Notes: a model not told the origin generated them from the letters alone. A DNA stretch of 64,000 nt from Natronomonas sp. (GCF_028274965.1 NZ_JAQCNO010000018.1:27178-91177); one strand, 5' to 3'; shown: positions 35,441-44,894, numbered from the stretch's first letter. A program made the numbers and translations.

Positions 35441-35797
35441 ATGAGCACTGCCGCCGACGCCGACCTCTCGGAGATCGAACGCGAAGCGTTGGAACTGATA
35501 CGCACGACCGGTGGCATCCACCAAAGCGAGTTCTGGAAGCGACTCGAGATCGACTCCCGGAAGGGCAGCCGCATCATCGACAAACTCGAGGAGTTGGAGC
35601 TGATCGAGCGCTCCGAGACCGTCTACGAGGGCCACAACACCTACCTCGTGACGCCCGTTCTCGACCCCCGCGACCTCGATTTCTCGCTGCTGATGGCCGG
35701 TGATATGCTCTCGCCGTTCGTCGGCGACGAGGAGATCGACCCACAGAGCGACGCCTTCTCGCAGTGGGTCATGAACCTGGCCTACGAGGAGTACTGA
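35441..35797 (+). CDS. Small winged-helix DNA-binding protein (MarR/Lrp-like HTH)
   Basis: A 118-residue protein that is mostly one winged helix-turn-helix (about 8-75): LSEIEREALELIRTTGGIHQ, SEFWKRLEIDSRKGSRIIDKL and EELELIERSETVYEGHNTYLV. The C-terminal 40 residues are acidic and helical and could dimerise. Such short wHTH proteins are conserved in haloarchaea. The target is unknown. It has its own predicted leaderless promoter and ends 39 bp from a convergent hypothetical gene. Confidence 0.85.
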   Translation: MSTAADADLSEIEREALELIRTTGGIHQSEFWKRLEIDSRKGSRIIDKLEELELIERSETVYEGHNTYLVTPVLDPRDLDFSLLMAGDMLSPFVGDEEIDPQSDAFSQWVMNLAYEEY

Positions 35798-35836
35798 CCG
35801 GTGCCGACCTGAACCGCCCCTTGGAGCCGCGGGCTC

Positions 35837-36217
35837 TCAGAGCCGCGAGGGGTCCGTCTCGACGTACTCCATCGACGCGACGACCCAGAACAGAACGCCG
35901 GCGGCGACGAAGACGACGGCCACCGGCGGAACCGGCGCGCCCGTCGGCGGATCGCCGGCGCCGAACAGGGCGATCCCCGTTGCGACCGACAGGAGACTCA
36001 GACACACCGGGACGAGAGCGCCCCACGACGAGCGAGCGCCCGGCGAGGGGTCCGGCTCCGCTGGGGCCGCCTCTGAGGGCGCCGACGCCGACGTGGTCCG
36101 GGTCGAGACCGGTGCTGAAGCTGAGGCTGATTGTGGCTCCGAACCCGAACCCGAACCTGACGCTGCGGTCGCGGTCGACAGGTCCGCGTCCGGCCGTGGG
36201 TTCCGTTCCGATGACAT
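35837..36217 (-). CDS. Hypothetical two-helix membrane protein with Ser/Ala-rich N-terminus
   Basis: A 126-residue protein. The first 65 residues are low-complexity Ser/Ala/Pro/Glu (SGSGSGSEPQSASASAP and similar). They are followed by two membrane helices (about 69-86 and 95-113) and a short VETDPSRL tail. Helix content and codon use make it likely real, but the N-terminal part is unconserved-looking and the start at 36217 is uncertain. Function unknown. It lies 182 bp downstream of nuoI on the same strand, where nuoJ would be expected. Confidence 0.55.
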   Translation of the reverse strand: MSSERNPRPDADLSTATAASGSGSGSEPQSASASAPVSTRTTSASAPSEAAPAEPDPSPGARSSWGALVPVCLSLLSVATGIALFGAGDPPTGAPVPPVAVVFVAAGVLFWVVASMEYVETDPSRL

Positions 36218-36399
36218 GTGTGTTCGGTACGGCCGCGCTCGGGAGCCGACGCCGGCGCTCCGGGGCCGACCCGCGAGGGGGCCGTTTCTGCACTACCCTA
36301 CCGGGGCAAGACACCTGGCGGTACGGACTGTTTCGAGCGCTGATTCCGGCTGATCTGATTGCATACCGCCCCCGAGTCCCTAACCGCGGGACGCCTGCG

Positions 36400-36861
36400 C
36401 TACTGGTAGTCGAGTTCGCCCTCGCCCTCGCCGACCCAGCCGCTCCGGTCCGGCTCTCTGGCCGCGAGAGGGTCGATGTCGTTGTACCAGGGGACGTTCT
36501 TCAGCTGCTCTTTGTTGTACGCCAGGTCGTCCTTCGTGTCCCCGGTGAACTCGAAGTTCTGGGTCAGGAGGATGGCGTCGACCGGACAGACCTCCTCGCA
36601 GAGCCGACAGTAGATGCACTGTCCGACGTGGAGGTTGTACTGCTCGCCGTTGCGCTTGTCGTCCATCACGATCTGGATCGTGTCGTTCGGACAGACGTTC
36701 TCGCACTGGCGACACCAGATGCAGCGCTCCTGTGAGAACTTGTGGACGCCCCGGAACCGCGGGGAGACCTCGGGGGTCTCCTCGGGGTACTGGACGGTGA
36801 ACTTCTCGCCGTCCAGGGCGTGTTTCATCGTCGTTGCCATCGATTTGAGCATTCCGATCAT
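36400..36861 (-). CDS. nuoI: Complex I subunit I, 2x[4Fe-4S] ferredoxin-like
   Basis: A 153-residue iron-sulfur subunit carrying electrons toward NuoB in the respiratory complex I-like enzyme. Two cluster motifs are CIWCRQCENVCP (about 47-58) and CIYCRLCEEVCP (about 82-93). The ATG at 36861 shares one base with the nuoH stop (TAATG). It is the last recognisable nuo gene here. Haloarchaeal complex I lacks NuoEFG, so electrons probably enter from a ferredoxin or another donor. Confidence 0.95.
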   Translation of the reverse strand: MIGMLKSMATTMKHALDGEKFTVQYPEETPEVSPRFRGVHKFSQERCIWCRQCENVCPNDTIQIVMDDKRNGEQYNLHVGQCIYCRLCEEVCPVDAILLTQNFEFTGDTKDDLAYNKEQLKNVPWYNDIDPLAAREPDRSGWVGEGEGELDYQ

Positions 36862-37928
36862 TAGGCGATCACTCCAACGATAACGGCCGTGAGTACGAGG
36901 TTCGCGAGCGCGAGCACGAGCATGCCCTTCCAGCCCACCTCGATGAGCTGGTCGATCCGCAGCCGCGGCAGCGCCGAGCGGGCCCACTGGGTGAACAGGT
37001 AGACGGCCCAGATCTTCACGAGGAACCAGACGAGCCCGATGCTCTCGGGGCCGGGGCCGGCCGGTCCGCCGAGAAACAGCGTCGCGATGACCGCCCCGCC
37101 GAGGAAGATGTGCAGGAACTCCCCGAGGTAGATCAACACGAAGTACACGCTCGAGTACTCGGTCTGGTAGCCGGCGACGATCTCCGTCGGCGCCTCGGGG
37201 ATGTCGAAGGGGTTCCGGCCGACCTCCATCAGGTTCGCGATCAAGAACAGCACGAACGCGAAGGGGTTGACGAAGGCGTACCACGCGGGGATCGACACCG
37301 CGCCGAGCGTCACGAGCGGCTCGGCCTGCGCGGCGACGATCTCGCTCATCTGTAGCGATCCGGTGAAAAGCACCACGGAGACGGCGATCAACACGAGCGG
37401 GATCTCGTAGGCGAGGTTCTGTGCGACCGCCCGCAGCCCGCCCAGAAGCGAGAACTTGTTGTTCGAGGCGTAGCCGGCCATCACGAGCCCGACCGAGGCG
37501 ATCGAGGCGATCGCGAAGACGTAGACGAGCCCGACCTCGGGGTCCGCCAGATGGATCCCGCTGCCCATCGGGATGACGGCAAAGCCCAACAGCGCCGAGG
37601 CGGCCAACACGACCGGGGCGAGGTCCCAGGCCGGACGGTCGACGCCGTCGGGAACGATCAGCTCCTTCGAGAGCAGCCGGACGGCGTCGGCGACGATGAT
37701 GAACAGGCCGAACGGACCGAGGCGGTTGACCGCGTAGCGGTCGGTGAAGGCGGCGGTCACCTTCCGTTTGGCCCACGGGCCGGCGACGGCCGTCATCGTC
37801 ATCATCAGCGTGCCGACGATCGCGGCCCCGACGAGCGCGGCGATCGCCGTCCCGAGCGGGCCCGAGCCGAACGGCAGGAGTTCAACGATCCGCTCGGGCA
37901 GCGGTGCGCCCTGGATGGCGAGGCCCAT
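36861..37928 (-). CDS. nuoH: Complex I subunit H, quinone-site membrane subunit
   Basis: A 355-residue membrane subunit with eight helices that joins the peripheral arm and forms much of the quinone chamber. Conserved segments: NRLGPFGLFIIVADAVRLLSKE, LQMSEIVAAQ, NPFDIPEAPTEIVAGYQTEYSS and WARSALPRLRIDQL. It overlaps nuoCD upstream by 1 nt (TGATG) and nuoI downstream by 1 nt. Confidence 0.96.
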   Translation of the reverse strand: MGLAIQGAPLPERIVELLPFGSGPLGTAIAALVGAAIVGTLMMTMTAVAGPWAKRKVTAAFTDRYAVNRLGPFGLFIIVADAVRLLSKELIVPDGVDRPAWDLAPVVLAASALLGFAVIPMGSGIHLADPEVGLVYVFAIASIASVGLVMAGYASNNKFSLLGGLRAVAQNLAYEIPLVLIAVSVVLFTGSLQMSEIVAAQAEPLVTLGAVSIPAWYAFVNPFAFVLFLIANLMEVGRNPFDIPEAPTEIVAGYQTEYSSVYFVLIYLGEFLHIFLGGAVIATLFLGGPAGPGPESIGLVWFLVKIWAVYLFTQWARSALPRLRIDQLIEVGWKGMLVLALANLVLTAVIVGVIA

Positions 37929-39613
37929 CAGCGGTCGACCTCCCCGAGGACGATGTCGAGGCTGCCGAGCGAGGCGATCAGGTCCGGCACGTACTCGCCT
38001 TCGGTCATCTCCCGCAGCGTGTGGAGGTTACAGAAACACGGGCTCCGGATCTTGAACCGCGCGGGCGTGTCGGTGCCGTCCGAGCGCATGTAGATCCCGA
38101 GTTCGCCCTTGGCTGCCTCGACGCCGCGGTACACCTCGGCGTCGGCGTCCGGTTTCAGCGTCCGGGGGACGTTCGATTGGATCTCGCGTTCGTCCTCGGG
38201 CCACTCGGCGAGCAGGTCGACGCACTGCTCGATGATCTTCGCCGACTCCTCGACCTCGCGCATCCGAACGAGGACGCGGCTGTAGTTGTCGCAGCCGTCC
38301 TCGGTGACGACGTCCCAATCGAGCTCCTCGTAGTAGCCGTACGGGTCGTCTCGCCGCAGGTCGATGTCGACGCCGGAGCCGCGGGCGACGGGGCCGGTCG
38401 CCCCGTACTGTTTTGCGGTCTCCGGCGGCAACTCGCCGGTGTCGACACACCGGACCTGGAAGATCTCGTTGGAGGTGATGAGGTTGTGGTACTCCGTGGT
38501 CTTCTCCGGGAGCCCATCGAGGAAGTCCCGCACCATCTCGAAGAAGTCCTCGCGGGGCTCGGGGATGTCCCAGGCGACGCCGCCGAGCCGGAGGTAGTTG
38601 AACATCAGCCGCTGGCCGGTCAGCTCCTCGAGGATGTTCTGGACGACCTCGCGGTCACGGAAGGCGTACTGAAACACGGCGGTGAAGTCGCCGAAGACGT
38701 CCAGCGCGAACGTCCCGAGTGCGAGCATGTGCGAGCAGATGCGACACAGCTCCGCGGACATCGTCCGGATGACCTGGGCGTACTCGGGCACGTCGATGTC
38801 GGCGAGGTCCTCGGCGGCCCGCGCGTAGGCCCACTCGTTGAGGATGCCGGCGGAGACGTAGTCCCACCGATCGGGGTAGGGCATGATCTGGTGGCGGTAC
38901 GTCGACTGTTGGCACATCTGCTCCTCACAGCGGTGGAGGTACCCGATGTCGGGTTCGACGTCCGCGATCTGCTCGCCGTCGAGGACGGTCTTGACGTGGA
39001 GAACGCCGTGGGTCGCCGGGTGGTGGGGGCCGATGTTGAGAAACATCGTGTCGGACTCGGCGCCCTCGCCGCGCGAATCCGGCTGCAGCGGGTTCGCGTG
39101 CTCCCGGAACGGGACGACCTGCGGCTTTTCGGGGTTGTAATCGCTCCCGAGGGGATGTCCCTGCCAGGTCTCCGGCAGCAGGATCCGGCGCATGTCCGGG
39201 TGGCCGTCGTACTCGATGCCGACGAGGTCGTAGGCCTCCCGCTCGTGCCAGTCGGCGGTCCGGTACACCGGCTCCGCGGTCTGGCTCACCGGCGCGTCGG
39301 TCACCGTCGGCACGACGACGCCGACCTCCTGGGTCGGGTCGTCGTACTTCTTGAGGTGATAGATCGACTCGTAGCGGTCGGCGTACTCTTGGGCGGTGAC
39401 GTTCGAGAGGTAATCGAAGCCGGCCTCGTCTCTGAGCGCGTTCAGCGCCTCTTGGACCTCGTCGGGCCTGACGACGAAGGCCGTCGCGTTGACGTGTTCC
39501 TCCCGATCGAGGGCGGTCTCGCCGAGCAGCGCCTCGAGGGCGTCGTAATCGACGGTCCCCTCGGGGGTCTCGCCGACGTCTCTCGATCGCGGGTCGGGCT
39601 CCTCTAAGCTCAT
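37928..39613 (-). CDS. nuoCD: Complex I fused subunits C and D
   Basis: A 561-residue peripheral-arm subunit. NuoC-like residues are about 1-170 (RTADWHEREAYDLVGIEYDGHPD, then RRILLPETW). NuoD-like residues run from about 185 to the end, with IGPHHPATHGVLHV, GYLHRCEEQMCQQ, the long TGQRLMFNYLRLGGVA helix and C-terminal ARFKIRSPCF. Most archaeal enzymes of this type have C and D fused or adjacent. It overlaps nuoB upstream by 4 nt and nuoH downstream by 1 nt. Confidence 0.96.
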   Translation of the reverse strand: MSLEEPDPRSRDVGETPEGTVDYDALEALLGETALDREEHVNATAFVVRPDEVQEALNALRDEAGFDYLSNVTAQEYADRYESIYHLKKYDDPTQEVGVVVPTVTDAPVSQTAEPVYRTADWHEREAYDLVGIEYDGHPDMRRILLPETWQGHPLGSDYNPEKPQVVPFREHANPLQPDSRGEGAESDTMFLNIGPHHPATHGVLHVKTVLDGEQIADVEPDIGYLHRCEEQMCQQSTYRHQIMPYPDRWDYVSAGILNEWAYARAAEDLADIDVPEYAQVIRTMSAELCRICSHMLALGTFALDVFGDFTAVFQYAFRDREVVQNILEELTGQRLMFNYLRLGGVAWDIPEPREDFFEMVRDFLDGLPEKTTEYHNLITSNEIFQVRCVDTGELPPETAKQYGATGPVARGSGVDIDLRRDDPYGYYEELDWDVVTEDGCDNYSRVLVRMREVEESAKIIEQCVDLLAEWPEDEREIQSNVPRTLKPDADAEVYRGVEAAKGELGIYMRSDGTDTPARFKIRSPCFCNLHTLREMTEGEYVPDLIASLGSLDIVLGEVDR

Positions 39614-40299
39614 GGCGAATCAGCCCAGTTGTACCGCATGACGAGGTCGTCCTCGTCGATCCGATCGGCGAGGTGCCGGACCAACTCGTCGCGTTCGAGG
39701 TCGCCGAACTCCTCGAGTTCGTACGGCTTGACGGTCACCGGCGATGTCTCGCCGTTTCTGATCCGCTCTTGGAGCTTGGCGATCCCGTAGATGAGCGCCT
39801 CGGGCCGGGGCGGACACCCCGGCACGTGGATGTCGACCGGGATGACCTCCTCGGCACCCTTGATGACGTTGTACCCCTCCTGGAACGGCCCCCCGGAGAT
39901 GGTACACGAGCCCATCCCGACGACGAACTTCGGCTCGGGCATCTGGTCGTAGACGCGCTTCATCCTGGGGGCGAACTTCGAGACGATCGTGCCCGGCACG
40001 ATGATCACGTCGGCCTGTCTGGGCGACGCCCGCGGAACGCCCGCACCGAAGCGATCGAGGTCGTGTTTGATCGCGTACGTGTGGATCATCTCGATGCTGC
40101 AGCAGGCGATCCCGAACTGCAGCATGAACATCGAGTTCCCGCGAACCCAGTTCATGAACTTGTCGAACTTCGTGAGGATGAACGGCGTCGAGCCGAACGC
40201 CTCGCGGAGCTTCGAGTTGAACCGGCTGTCGACGCCGTCGCCCATCCGGGCGTCCTGCGTCGAGACTGTGTCGTGGAGTTTCTCGCTTTCGCTGCTCAT
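39610..40299 (-). CDS. nuoB: Complex I subunit B, N2 cluster
   Basis: A 229-residue subunit holding iron-sulfur cluster N2 next to the quinone site. Ligands lie in GIACCSIEM (tandem Cys), VGMGSCTISGG and VPGCPPRPEALIYG. The N-terminal 35 residues are polar and variable. The frame runs upstream to 40689, but the ATG at 40299 overlaps the nuoA stop by 4 nt and gives the normal N-terminus MSSESEKLHD. Confidence 0.97.
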   Translation of the reverse strand: MSSESEKLHDTVSTQDARMGDGVDSRFNSKLREAFGSTPFILTKFDKFMNWVRGNSMFMLQFGIACCSIEMIHTYAIKHDLDRFGAGVPRASPRQADVIIVPGTIVSKFAPRMKRVYDQMPEPKFVVGMGSCTISGGPFQEGYNVIKGAEEVIPVDIHVPGCPPRPEALIYGIAKLQERIRNGETSPVTVKPYELEEFGDLERDELVRHLADRIDEDDLVMRYNWADSP

Positions 40300-40700
40300 A
40301 GTTGGCTTTTGATCTCCGCACGATCGCTCTTGATCCACCGGACGGCGCCGTTGCGCCACGCCCACCCGAGGCCGATGACGAGCACGACGAGGAAGACGAG
40401 CATCGGCCCCAACACGCGGACGAGACCGAACTCGGCGACGGCGTCGCTGTAGATCAGCGCCCACGGGAAGACGAGCACCGTTTCGATGTCGAAGACGACG
40501 AACAGCAACGCCACCATGTAGTACTGGATGTTGAACCGGATGCGCGTGTCGCCGGTCGGGACCTCGCCGGACTCGTAGACGGCGCGTTTCCCCTGCTCGG
40601 GCACGCTGGGCCGGAGGAGGCTCGAAACGGCGATCATCGAGACCGGGATCGCGAGCCCGACGAACGCCAGCGCCCCGACGGCGATCCATGGATCACTCAT
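40296..40700 (-). CDS. nuoA: Complex I subunit A
   Basis: A 134-residue three-helix subunit, first gene of the operon. Family signatures are the YESGEVPTGDTRIRFNIQYY loop and LLFVVFDIETVLVFPWAL, with the conserved Asp/Glu in the second helix. It is coupled to nuoB by an ATGA overlap. The promoter should lie in 40701-40760, which contains an AT-rich ATTAGGCTGAGTTCC on the minus strand. Confidence 0.95.
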   Translation of the reverse strand: MSDPWIAVGALAFVGLAIPVSMIAVSSLLRPSVPEQGKRAVYESGEVPTGDTRIRFNIQYYMVALLFVVFDIETVLVFPWALIYSDAVAEFGLVRVLGPMLVFLVVLVIGLGWAWRNGAVRWIKSDRAEIKSQL

Positions 40701-40883
40701 GCGGTCTGTAACAACGATAGATTCGGAACTCAGCCTAATAAGGGTTGTTGAGTCCCGCGATCGTGGGGTCAGCCGCCCGCGTCAGCGGACGGTCCGGGTC
40801 GCGTCGCCGTCCGGCGGTGTCAGCTCACACGCCCCGCCGCCGTCGGCCGAAACGCCTTTGTCGTGGCACCGTTAGAGCCAGGT

Positions 40884-41069
40884 ATGACCCCGACGACGGC
40901 CCCGGCGGCTCTCCGCTCGTCGCTGTCGATGGGCTTCGGCGTCGACCCGGTTCTCGTCGGCATCATCACGCTGATCCTGATCGTCGTCTTCGCGCTGTTT
41001 TTGTTCCTCAGAAAGACGCTTTTGAGCTTCTCCGAGGGGGTCCGCGACGGCAAGCGCGGCGACCGGTAG
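40884..41069 (+). CDS. Small single-helix membrane protein (DUF7859-like)
   Basis: A 61-residue protein with one strong helix (about 24-44) and a short cytoplasmic FLRKTLLSFSEGVRDGKRGDR tail. Similar tiny proteins with an R-x-T-L-L-x-F-x-E-G end occur in haloarchaea. The frame is open to 40863, but the ATG at 40884 puts the protein right before the helix. Function unknown. Confidence 0.65.
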   Translation: MTPTTAPAALRSSLSMGFGVDPVLVGIITLILIVVFALFLFLRKTLLSFSEGVRDGKRGDR

Positions 41070-41109
41070 CGGGCTCGCGGGCAGTCCGTTCCGTCGAGGA
41101 CGCCCGCTT

Positions 41110-42129
41110 TCACCCGCCCGCCCCGCCGTGAGAGCCGATCCGGTCGATCGCGGCTTCGACGTCGTCGCGATCGACCCCGAGGTGCGTACAGAACCGCACC
41201 CGCCCCTCGCCGAACGGAACGCCGAGGACGCCGGCGGCCTCACAGCGTTCGAGGAACGCCTCGGCCGATCGGTCGGGCTCACAGAGGACGATGTTGGTCT
41301 CCGGCGGTTCGACGGCGAGCCCCTCGAGTTCGGCCAGGCCCTCGGCCAGCCGCGCGGCGTTGTCGTGATCGGTCGCCAGCCGCTCGCGGTTCTCGAGCGC
41401 AACGAGCCCCGGTGCGGCGACGAGCCCCGCCTGCCGCATACCGCCGCCGAACAGCTTGCGGACCCGGCGGGCGGCCTCGATGAACGCCTCGTCGCCGGCG
41501 AGCACCGATCCGACGGGCGCGCCGAGGCCCTTCGAGAGACAGCACGTGACCGAGTCGACGCCCTCGGTCAGCCGCGCCGGCTCGGTGTCCAGCGCCGTCG
41601 CGGCGTTGAACAGCCGCGCGCCGTCGAGGTGGGTCGCACAGCCCTCCTCGTCGGCCGCCCGCGCGGCGGCGTCGATCGCGTCGGCGGCGATGGCCCGTCC
41701 TCCCTTGCTGTTGTGGGTGTTCTCCAGACAGACGAGCCCCGTCCCGGGGCGGTGATCGTCGGCCTCGACGACCGCCGACCGGATCGCCTCCGGCGTCACG
41801 ACGCCCCGCTCGCCGCCGTCGACCGTCCGGGCCTGCAGGCTCGCGTGCTGTGCGAGCCCGCCCAACTCCCACTTGTAGACGTGGCTCTCGCGTTCGACGA
41901 TGACCTCCTGGCCGCGCTCGGTGTGGACCCGGGCGGCGATCTGGTTGCCCATCGTCCCCGAGGGGACGAACAGCGCGGCGTCCATGCCCAACAGGCCGGC
42001 GACCCGCGCTTCGAGTTCGTTCACCGTCGGGTCCTCGGCGTACACGTCGTCGCCGACGTCGGCCTCGGCCGCGGCCGACCGCATCTCCGGGGAGGGTTTC
42101 GTAACCGTGTCGCTCCGCAGATCGATCAT
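41110..42129 (-). CDS. Low-specificity L-threonine aldolase (PLP enzyme)
   Basis: A 339-residue fold-type I PLP enzyme cleaving L-threonine and allo-threonine to glycine and acetaldehyde. Motifs: [17 protein letters not shown] at the N-terminus, [25 protein letters not shown], the His stacking on PLP in [10 protein letters not shown], Asp in [13 protein letters not shown], and the Lys Schiff base in [13 protein letters not shown]. Length and order are normal. It is alone on the strand between a small membrane protein and the Lut genes. Confidence 0.95.
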   Translation of the reverse strand: MIDLRSDTVTKPSPEMRSAAAEADVGDDVYAEDPTVNELEARVAGLLGMDAALFVPSGTMGNQIAARVHTERGQEVIVERESHVYKWELGGLAQHASLQARTVDGGERGVVTPEAIRSAVVEADDHRPGTGLVCLENTHNSKGGRAIAADAIDAAARAADEEGCATHLDGARLFNAATALDTEPARLTEGVDSVTCCLSKGLGAPVGSVLAGDEAFIEAARRVRKLFGGGMRQAGLVAAPGLVALENRERLATDHDNAARLAEGLAELEGLAVEPPETNIVLCEPDRSAEAFLERCEAAGVLGVPFGEGRVRFCTHLGVDRDDVEAAIDRIGSHGGAGG

Positions 42130-42177
42130 ACAACCAAGCGGGACGGTCCGGAAATAAGGGTTCTCCCCTGCGGGCGC

Positions 42178-44382
42178 TCACTCCGCCGGCGCGAGCAGTT
42201 CGATCACGTGTTTCGGCTTCTCCTCGAGGAGGTCGTCGATCTGATCGAGACAGGACGTCCCGCTGGCCGCGATCACGTCGGCGTCGGCCTCGCGGATCTG
42301 CCCGGCGAGGTTCTCCCCGACGTCCATCGACTGCTCGTAGAACTGGCTCTTGTAGCCGAACGAGCCGGCCATCCCGCAGCACTCGACGTCGTTCGTCTCG
42401 ACGTCGTACCCGCAGCGCTCGAGCATCGTCCGGCTGTAGGCCGCCAGATCCATCGTCCGCTGTTGGCAGTGGCTGTGGTAGGCGACGGTCGTCTCGCCGT
42501 CGGCGTGTCGGAGCCGATCGACGTCCGCGCCGTTCGAGACGAGCCCGTACACGTACTCCAGGATCTCGTAGGTGTTCTCCGCGACGGACTCGAAGGCCGC
42601 CTCGGGGAGGAGCCGCTCGTACTCGCCGGTGAACATCGCGACGTCGCTCGGCTCGATCACGACGAGGTCGTAGCCGGCCTCGAGGTACGGCTCCAGCTCC
42701 TCGCTCACCGTCTCCGCCTTGTGCCGGGCGGTGTCGATCATGCCCTGCGACAGCGGCGCCCGCCCCGACCCCGAGGCCGGCGGCACGAGGACCTCGACGC
42801 CGAGCGCCTCCAGCGCCCGGACGGCGGCCTTGCCGCGCTCGACATCCATGTAGTTCGTGTAGATGTCGGGGTAGACGACGACCTTCCGGTCCGGGTCGGC
42901 CGGGGGGACCGCGTCGCGGCTCTCGAACCACTCGACGAAGGTCCGCCGGCTGAAGGAGGGCAGCGGCCGCCGGCGATCGACGCCCGCGACCGCCTCGAGC
43001 GCCCGGGCGGCCGGCGGCGTGTTCGCCACCCAGTTCGAAACCGGCGCGACGGCGCTGCCGAGTTTGGCGAGCGTCTCGAAGTTCCCGAACAGCCGTTTTT
43101 GAATCCCCGGACCGCTCCGCTCGGTGTCGGGGGTGAGCCCCTCAACGAGAAACTCCGCGTCGACGTCCGTCCTGTCGTTGATCCGGTCTCTGACGACGGT
43201 GTTGATCCAGGGGATGTCGATCCCGACCGGGCAGGCCTCCACGCAGCGCGAACAGCCCGTACACTGGTCGTTGAACTCCGCGGCCGTATCGAGGCCGCTG
43301 ATACCGGCCTCCCACCCGGTCGCGATCCCGCCGGAGTACGTCTCCCCGCCGAAGACGTGTCCGCCGACCGACTGGAAGTTCGCGCAGGTGTTCGAACAGG
43401 CCGAACAGCGGATGCAGTACAGCGTCTCCCGGAGGTCCTCGTCCTCCCGCATCGCCATCCGGCCGTTGTCGATCAACACGAGGTGGAACTCCCGGTCCTC
43501 GCCGGTCCCCTCGATGACGGCGTCGGTGTCCTCGAAGTCGACGCTCGGCGAGTTGATCGGCGGCGTGAAAAGCGACACGTAGCTGGTGATGTCCTGGCCG
43601 GTCCCCGAGCGGCCGATCAGTTCGACGAAGGGGTGCAGATCCTCGATTTGCGGTACGATCTTCTCGACGCCCGCGACCGCGATCTGCGTGTCCGGTACCG
43701 TCACCGACTTCCGGGCGTTGCCCTCGCTCGTGACGAGGGCGATCGTCCCCGAGTCGGCGGTGACGAAGTTCGCGCCCGTCATCCCGACGTCGGCGTCGCG
43801 GACGAGCTCGCCGAGCCGCTCGCGGGCGAACATCGTCAGCTCCTCGGCCGACTCCAGCTCCTCGTCGGGGTCGAACCGCTCCTCGAACAGCTTCGCGATC
43901 TCCGCGCGCGACTTGTGGATCGCCGGCGCGACGATGTGGCTCGGGGCCTCCTCGGCGAGCTGAAGCACCCACTCGCCGAGGTCGGTCTCGACGACGTCGA
44001 CGCCCTCGCGTTCGAGGTGTTCGTTGATCTCGATCTCCTCGCTCGTCATCGATTTGCTCTTGACGAGGCGGTCGGCGTCCTCGCTCTCGCAGACGCTCGC
44101 TATGTAGCGGTTGGCGTCCGCCGCGTCGTCGGCGATGTACACCGTTCCGCCGTTCTCCTCGACGGCCTCGGCCACGTCGTCGATCAGCTCGGGGAGCCGC
44201 TCGATGGCGTCCTCCTTGATCTCGCGCGCCCGGTCTTTCAGCGCCTCGTAGTCGTCGAGCTTTCCGACCGACTCGTAGCGGCCCGCGTTGAACCCGCGGG
44301 TGTTCGTCGCGACCGCATCGCCCTCGGCGTCCATGACGTCTCTGATCCGCTCGGCCTGCGAGCCCCGCGACTTCCCGCTCAT
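42178..44382 (-). CDS. LutB-LutA type fusion: LUD, two 4Fe-4S and CCG-domain oxidoreductase
   Basis: A 734-residue fusion of an LutB-like LUD-domain iron-sulfur protein (about 1-470) with an LutA/GlpC-like CCG half (about 495-734). Clusters are CIRCSACSNTCANF (about 327) and CTGCSRCVEACP (about 378). In the C-terminal half the second Cys-rich motif ECCGMAGSFGY (about 669) is intact. The first has no Cys: VVYPDIYTNY and PPASGSGRAPLSQG stand where GC and CCG are usual. In bacteria LutABC oxidises L-lactate; here it may oxidise lactate or another 2-hydroxy acid. Its ATG overlaps the lutC stop by 4 nt. Confidence 0.88.
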   Translation of the reverse strand: MSGKSRGSQAERIRDVMDAEGDAVATNTRGFNAGRYESVGKLDDYEALKDRAREIKEDAIERLPELIDDVAEAVEENGGTVYIADDAADANRYIASVCESEDADRLVKSKSMTSEEIEINEHLEREGVDVVETDLGEWVLQLAEEAPSHIVAPAIHKSRAEIAKLFEERFDPDEELESAEELTMFARERLGELVRDADVGMTGANFVTADSGTIALVTSEGNARKSVTVPDTQIAVAGVEKIVPQIEDLHPFVELIGRSGTGQDITSYVSLFTPPINSPSVDFEDTDAVIEGTGEDREFHLVLIDNGRMAMREDEDLRETLYCIRCSACSNTCANFQSVGGHVFGGETYSGGIATGWEAGISGLDTAAEFNDQCTGCSRCVEACPVGIDIPWINTVVRDRINDRTDVDAEFLVEGLTPDTERSGPGIQKRLFGNFETLAKLGSAVAPVSNWVANTPPAARALEAVAGVDRRRPLPSFSRRTFVEWFESRDAVPPADPDRKVVVYPDIYTNYMDVERGKAAVRALEALGVEVLVPPASGSGRAPLSQGMIDTARHKAETVSEELEPYLEAGYDLVVIEPSDVAMFTGEYERLLPEAAFESVAENTYEILEYVYGLVSNGADVDRLRHADGETTVAYHSHCQQRTMDLAAYSRTMLERCGYDVETNDVECCGMAGSFGYKSQFYEQSMDVGENLAGQIREADADVIAASGTSCLDQIDDLLEEKPKHVIELLAPAE

Positions 44383-44894
44383 GAGACAACGATCACCTCC
44401 ACCTCCTTGGGGCCGTGTGCGCCCTGGACGAGCGCCCCCATGTCGGCCGTCGCCGAGGGGCCGGTCGCGATGATCGCCGAGTCGCGGGTCTCGCGCAGTT
44501 CCTCGCCGAACCACTCGAAGGCGCTCGCCATGTCGGGGACGATGTCGCCCTCCCGGAGGACGACGACGTGGCGATCGTTAAACAGGCTGATCGGCTCGCT
44601 GCCCTCGGCCGTCGCCCGGAGCACGACGCTTCCGTACTCCGCGATCGCGAGCGACGCGGACGTGACGCCCGTCTCGGCGGCCTCGAGTTCGGCGGTGGTC
44701 GGCCCCGTCGTCACGGACTCGGGCAGCGCCGCCCCCTCGATGTCGAGGGGCGTTCCCACGGCCGATCCGACGCGAAGCGACTCGATCGTTTCCCGGACCG
44801 CCGCCGGCCGGACCCGCCTGACGCCGACGCCGTACTCCTCGAGTGTCCGTTCGAACCGGTCGTAGCGCGCCGGTTCGGTGCGTTGTGTTGCCAT
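44379..44894 (-). CDS. lutC: LUD domain protein, LutC-like
   Basis: A 171-residue LUD-domain protein with a typical layout: TTGPTTAELEAAETGVTSAS, then IAEYGSVVLRATAEG, ending SAIIATGPSATADMGALVQG. The HGPKEVEVIVV end is the family's usual close. It pairs with the downstream LutB-LutA fusion (ATGA overlap) and completes the Lut-type complex. The ATG at 44894 (MATQRTEPARYDRFE) is preferred over a longer frame starting at 44954. Confidence 0.9.
   Translation of the reverse strand: MATQRTEPARYDRFERTLEEYGVGVRRVRPAAVRETIESLRVGSAVGTPLDIEGAALPESVTTGPTTAELEAAETGVTSASLAIAEYGSVVLRATAEGSEPISLFNDRHVVVLREGDIVPDMASAFEWFGEELRETRDSAIIATGPSATADMGALVQGAHGPKEVEVIVVS

Noticed and set aside
41128..44865. A 1245-codon open frame on the plus strand opposite the threonine aldolase and Lut genes
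   Set aside because: It covers three unrelated genes in antisense with no recognisable domain and crosses their boundaries; a GC-bias shadow.
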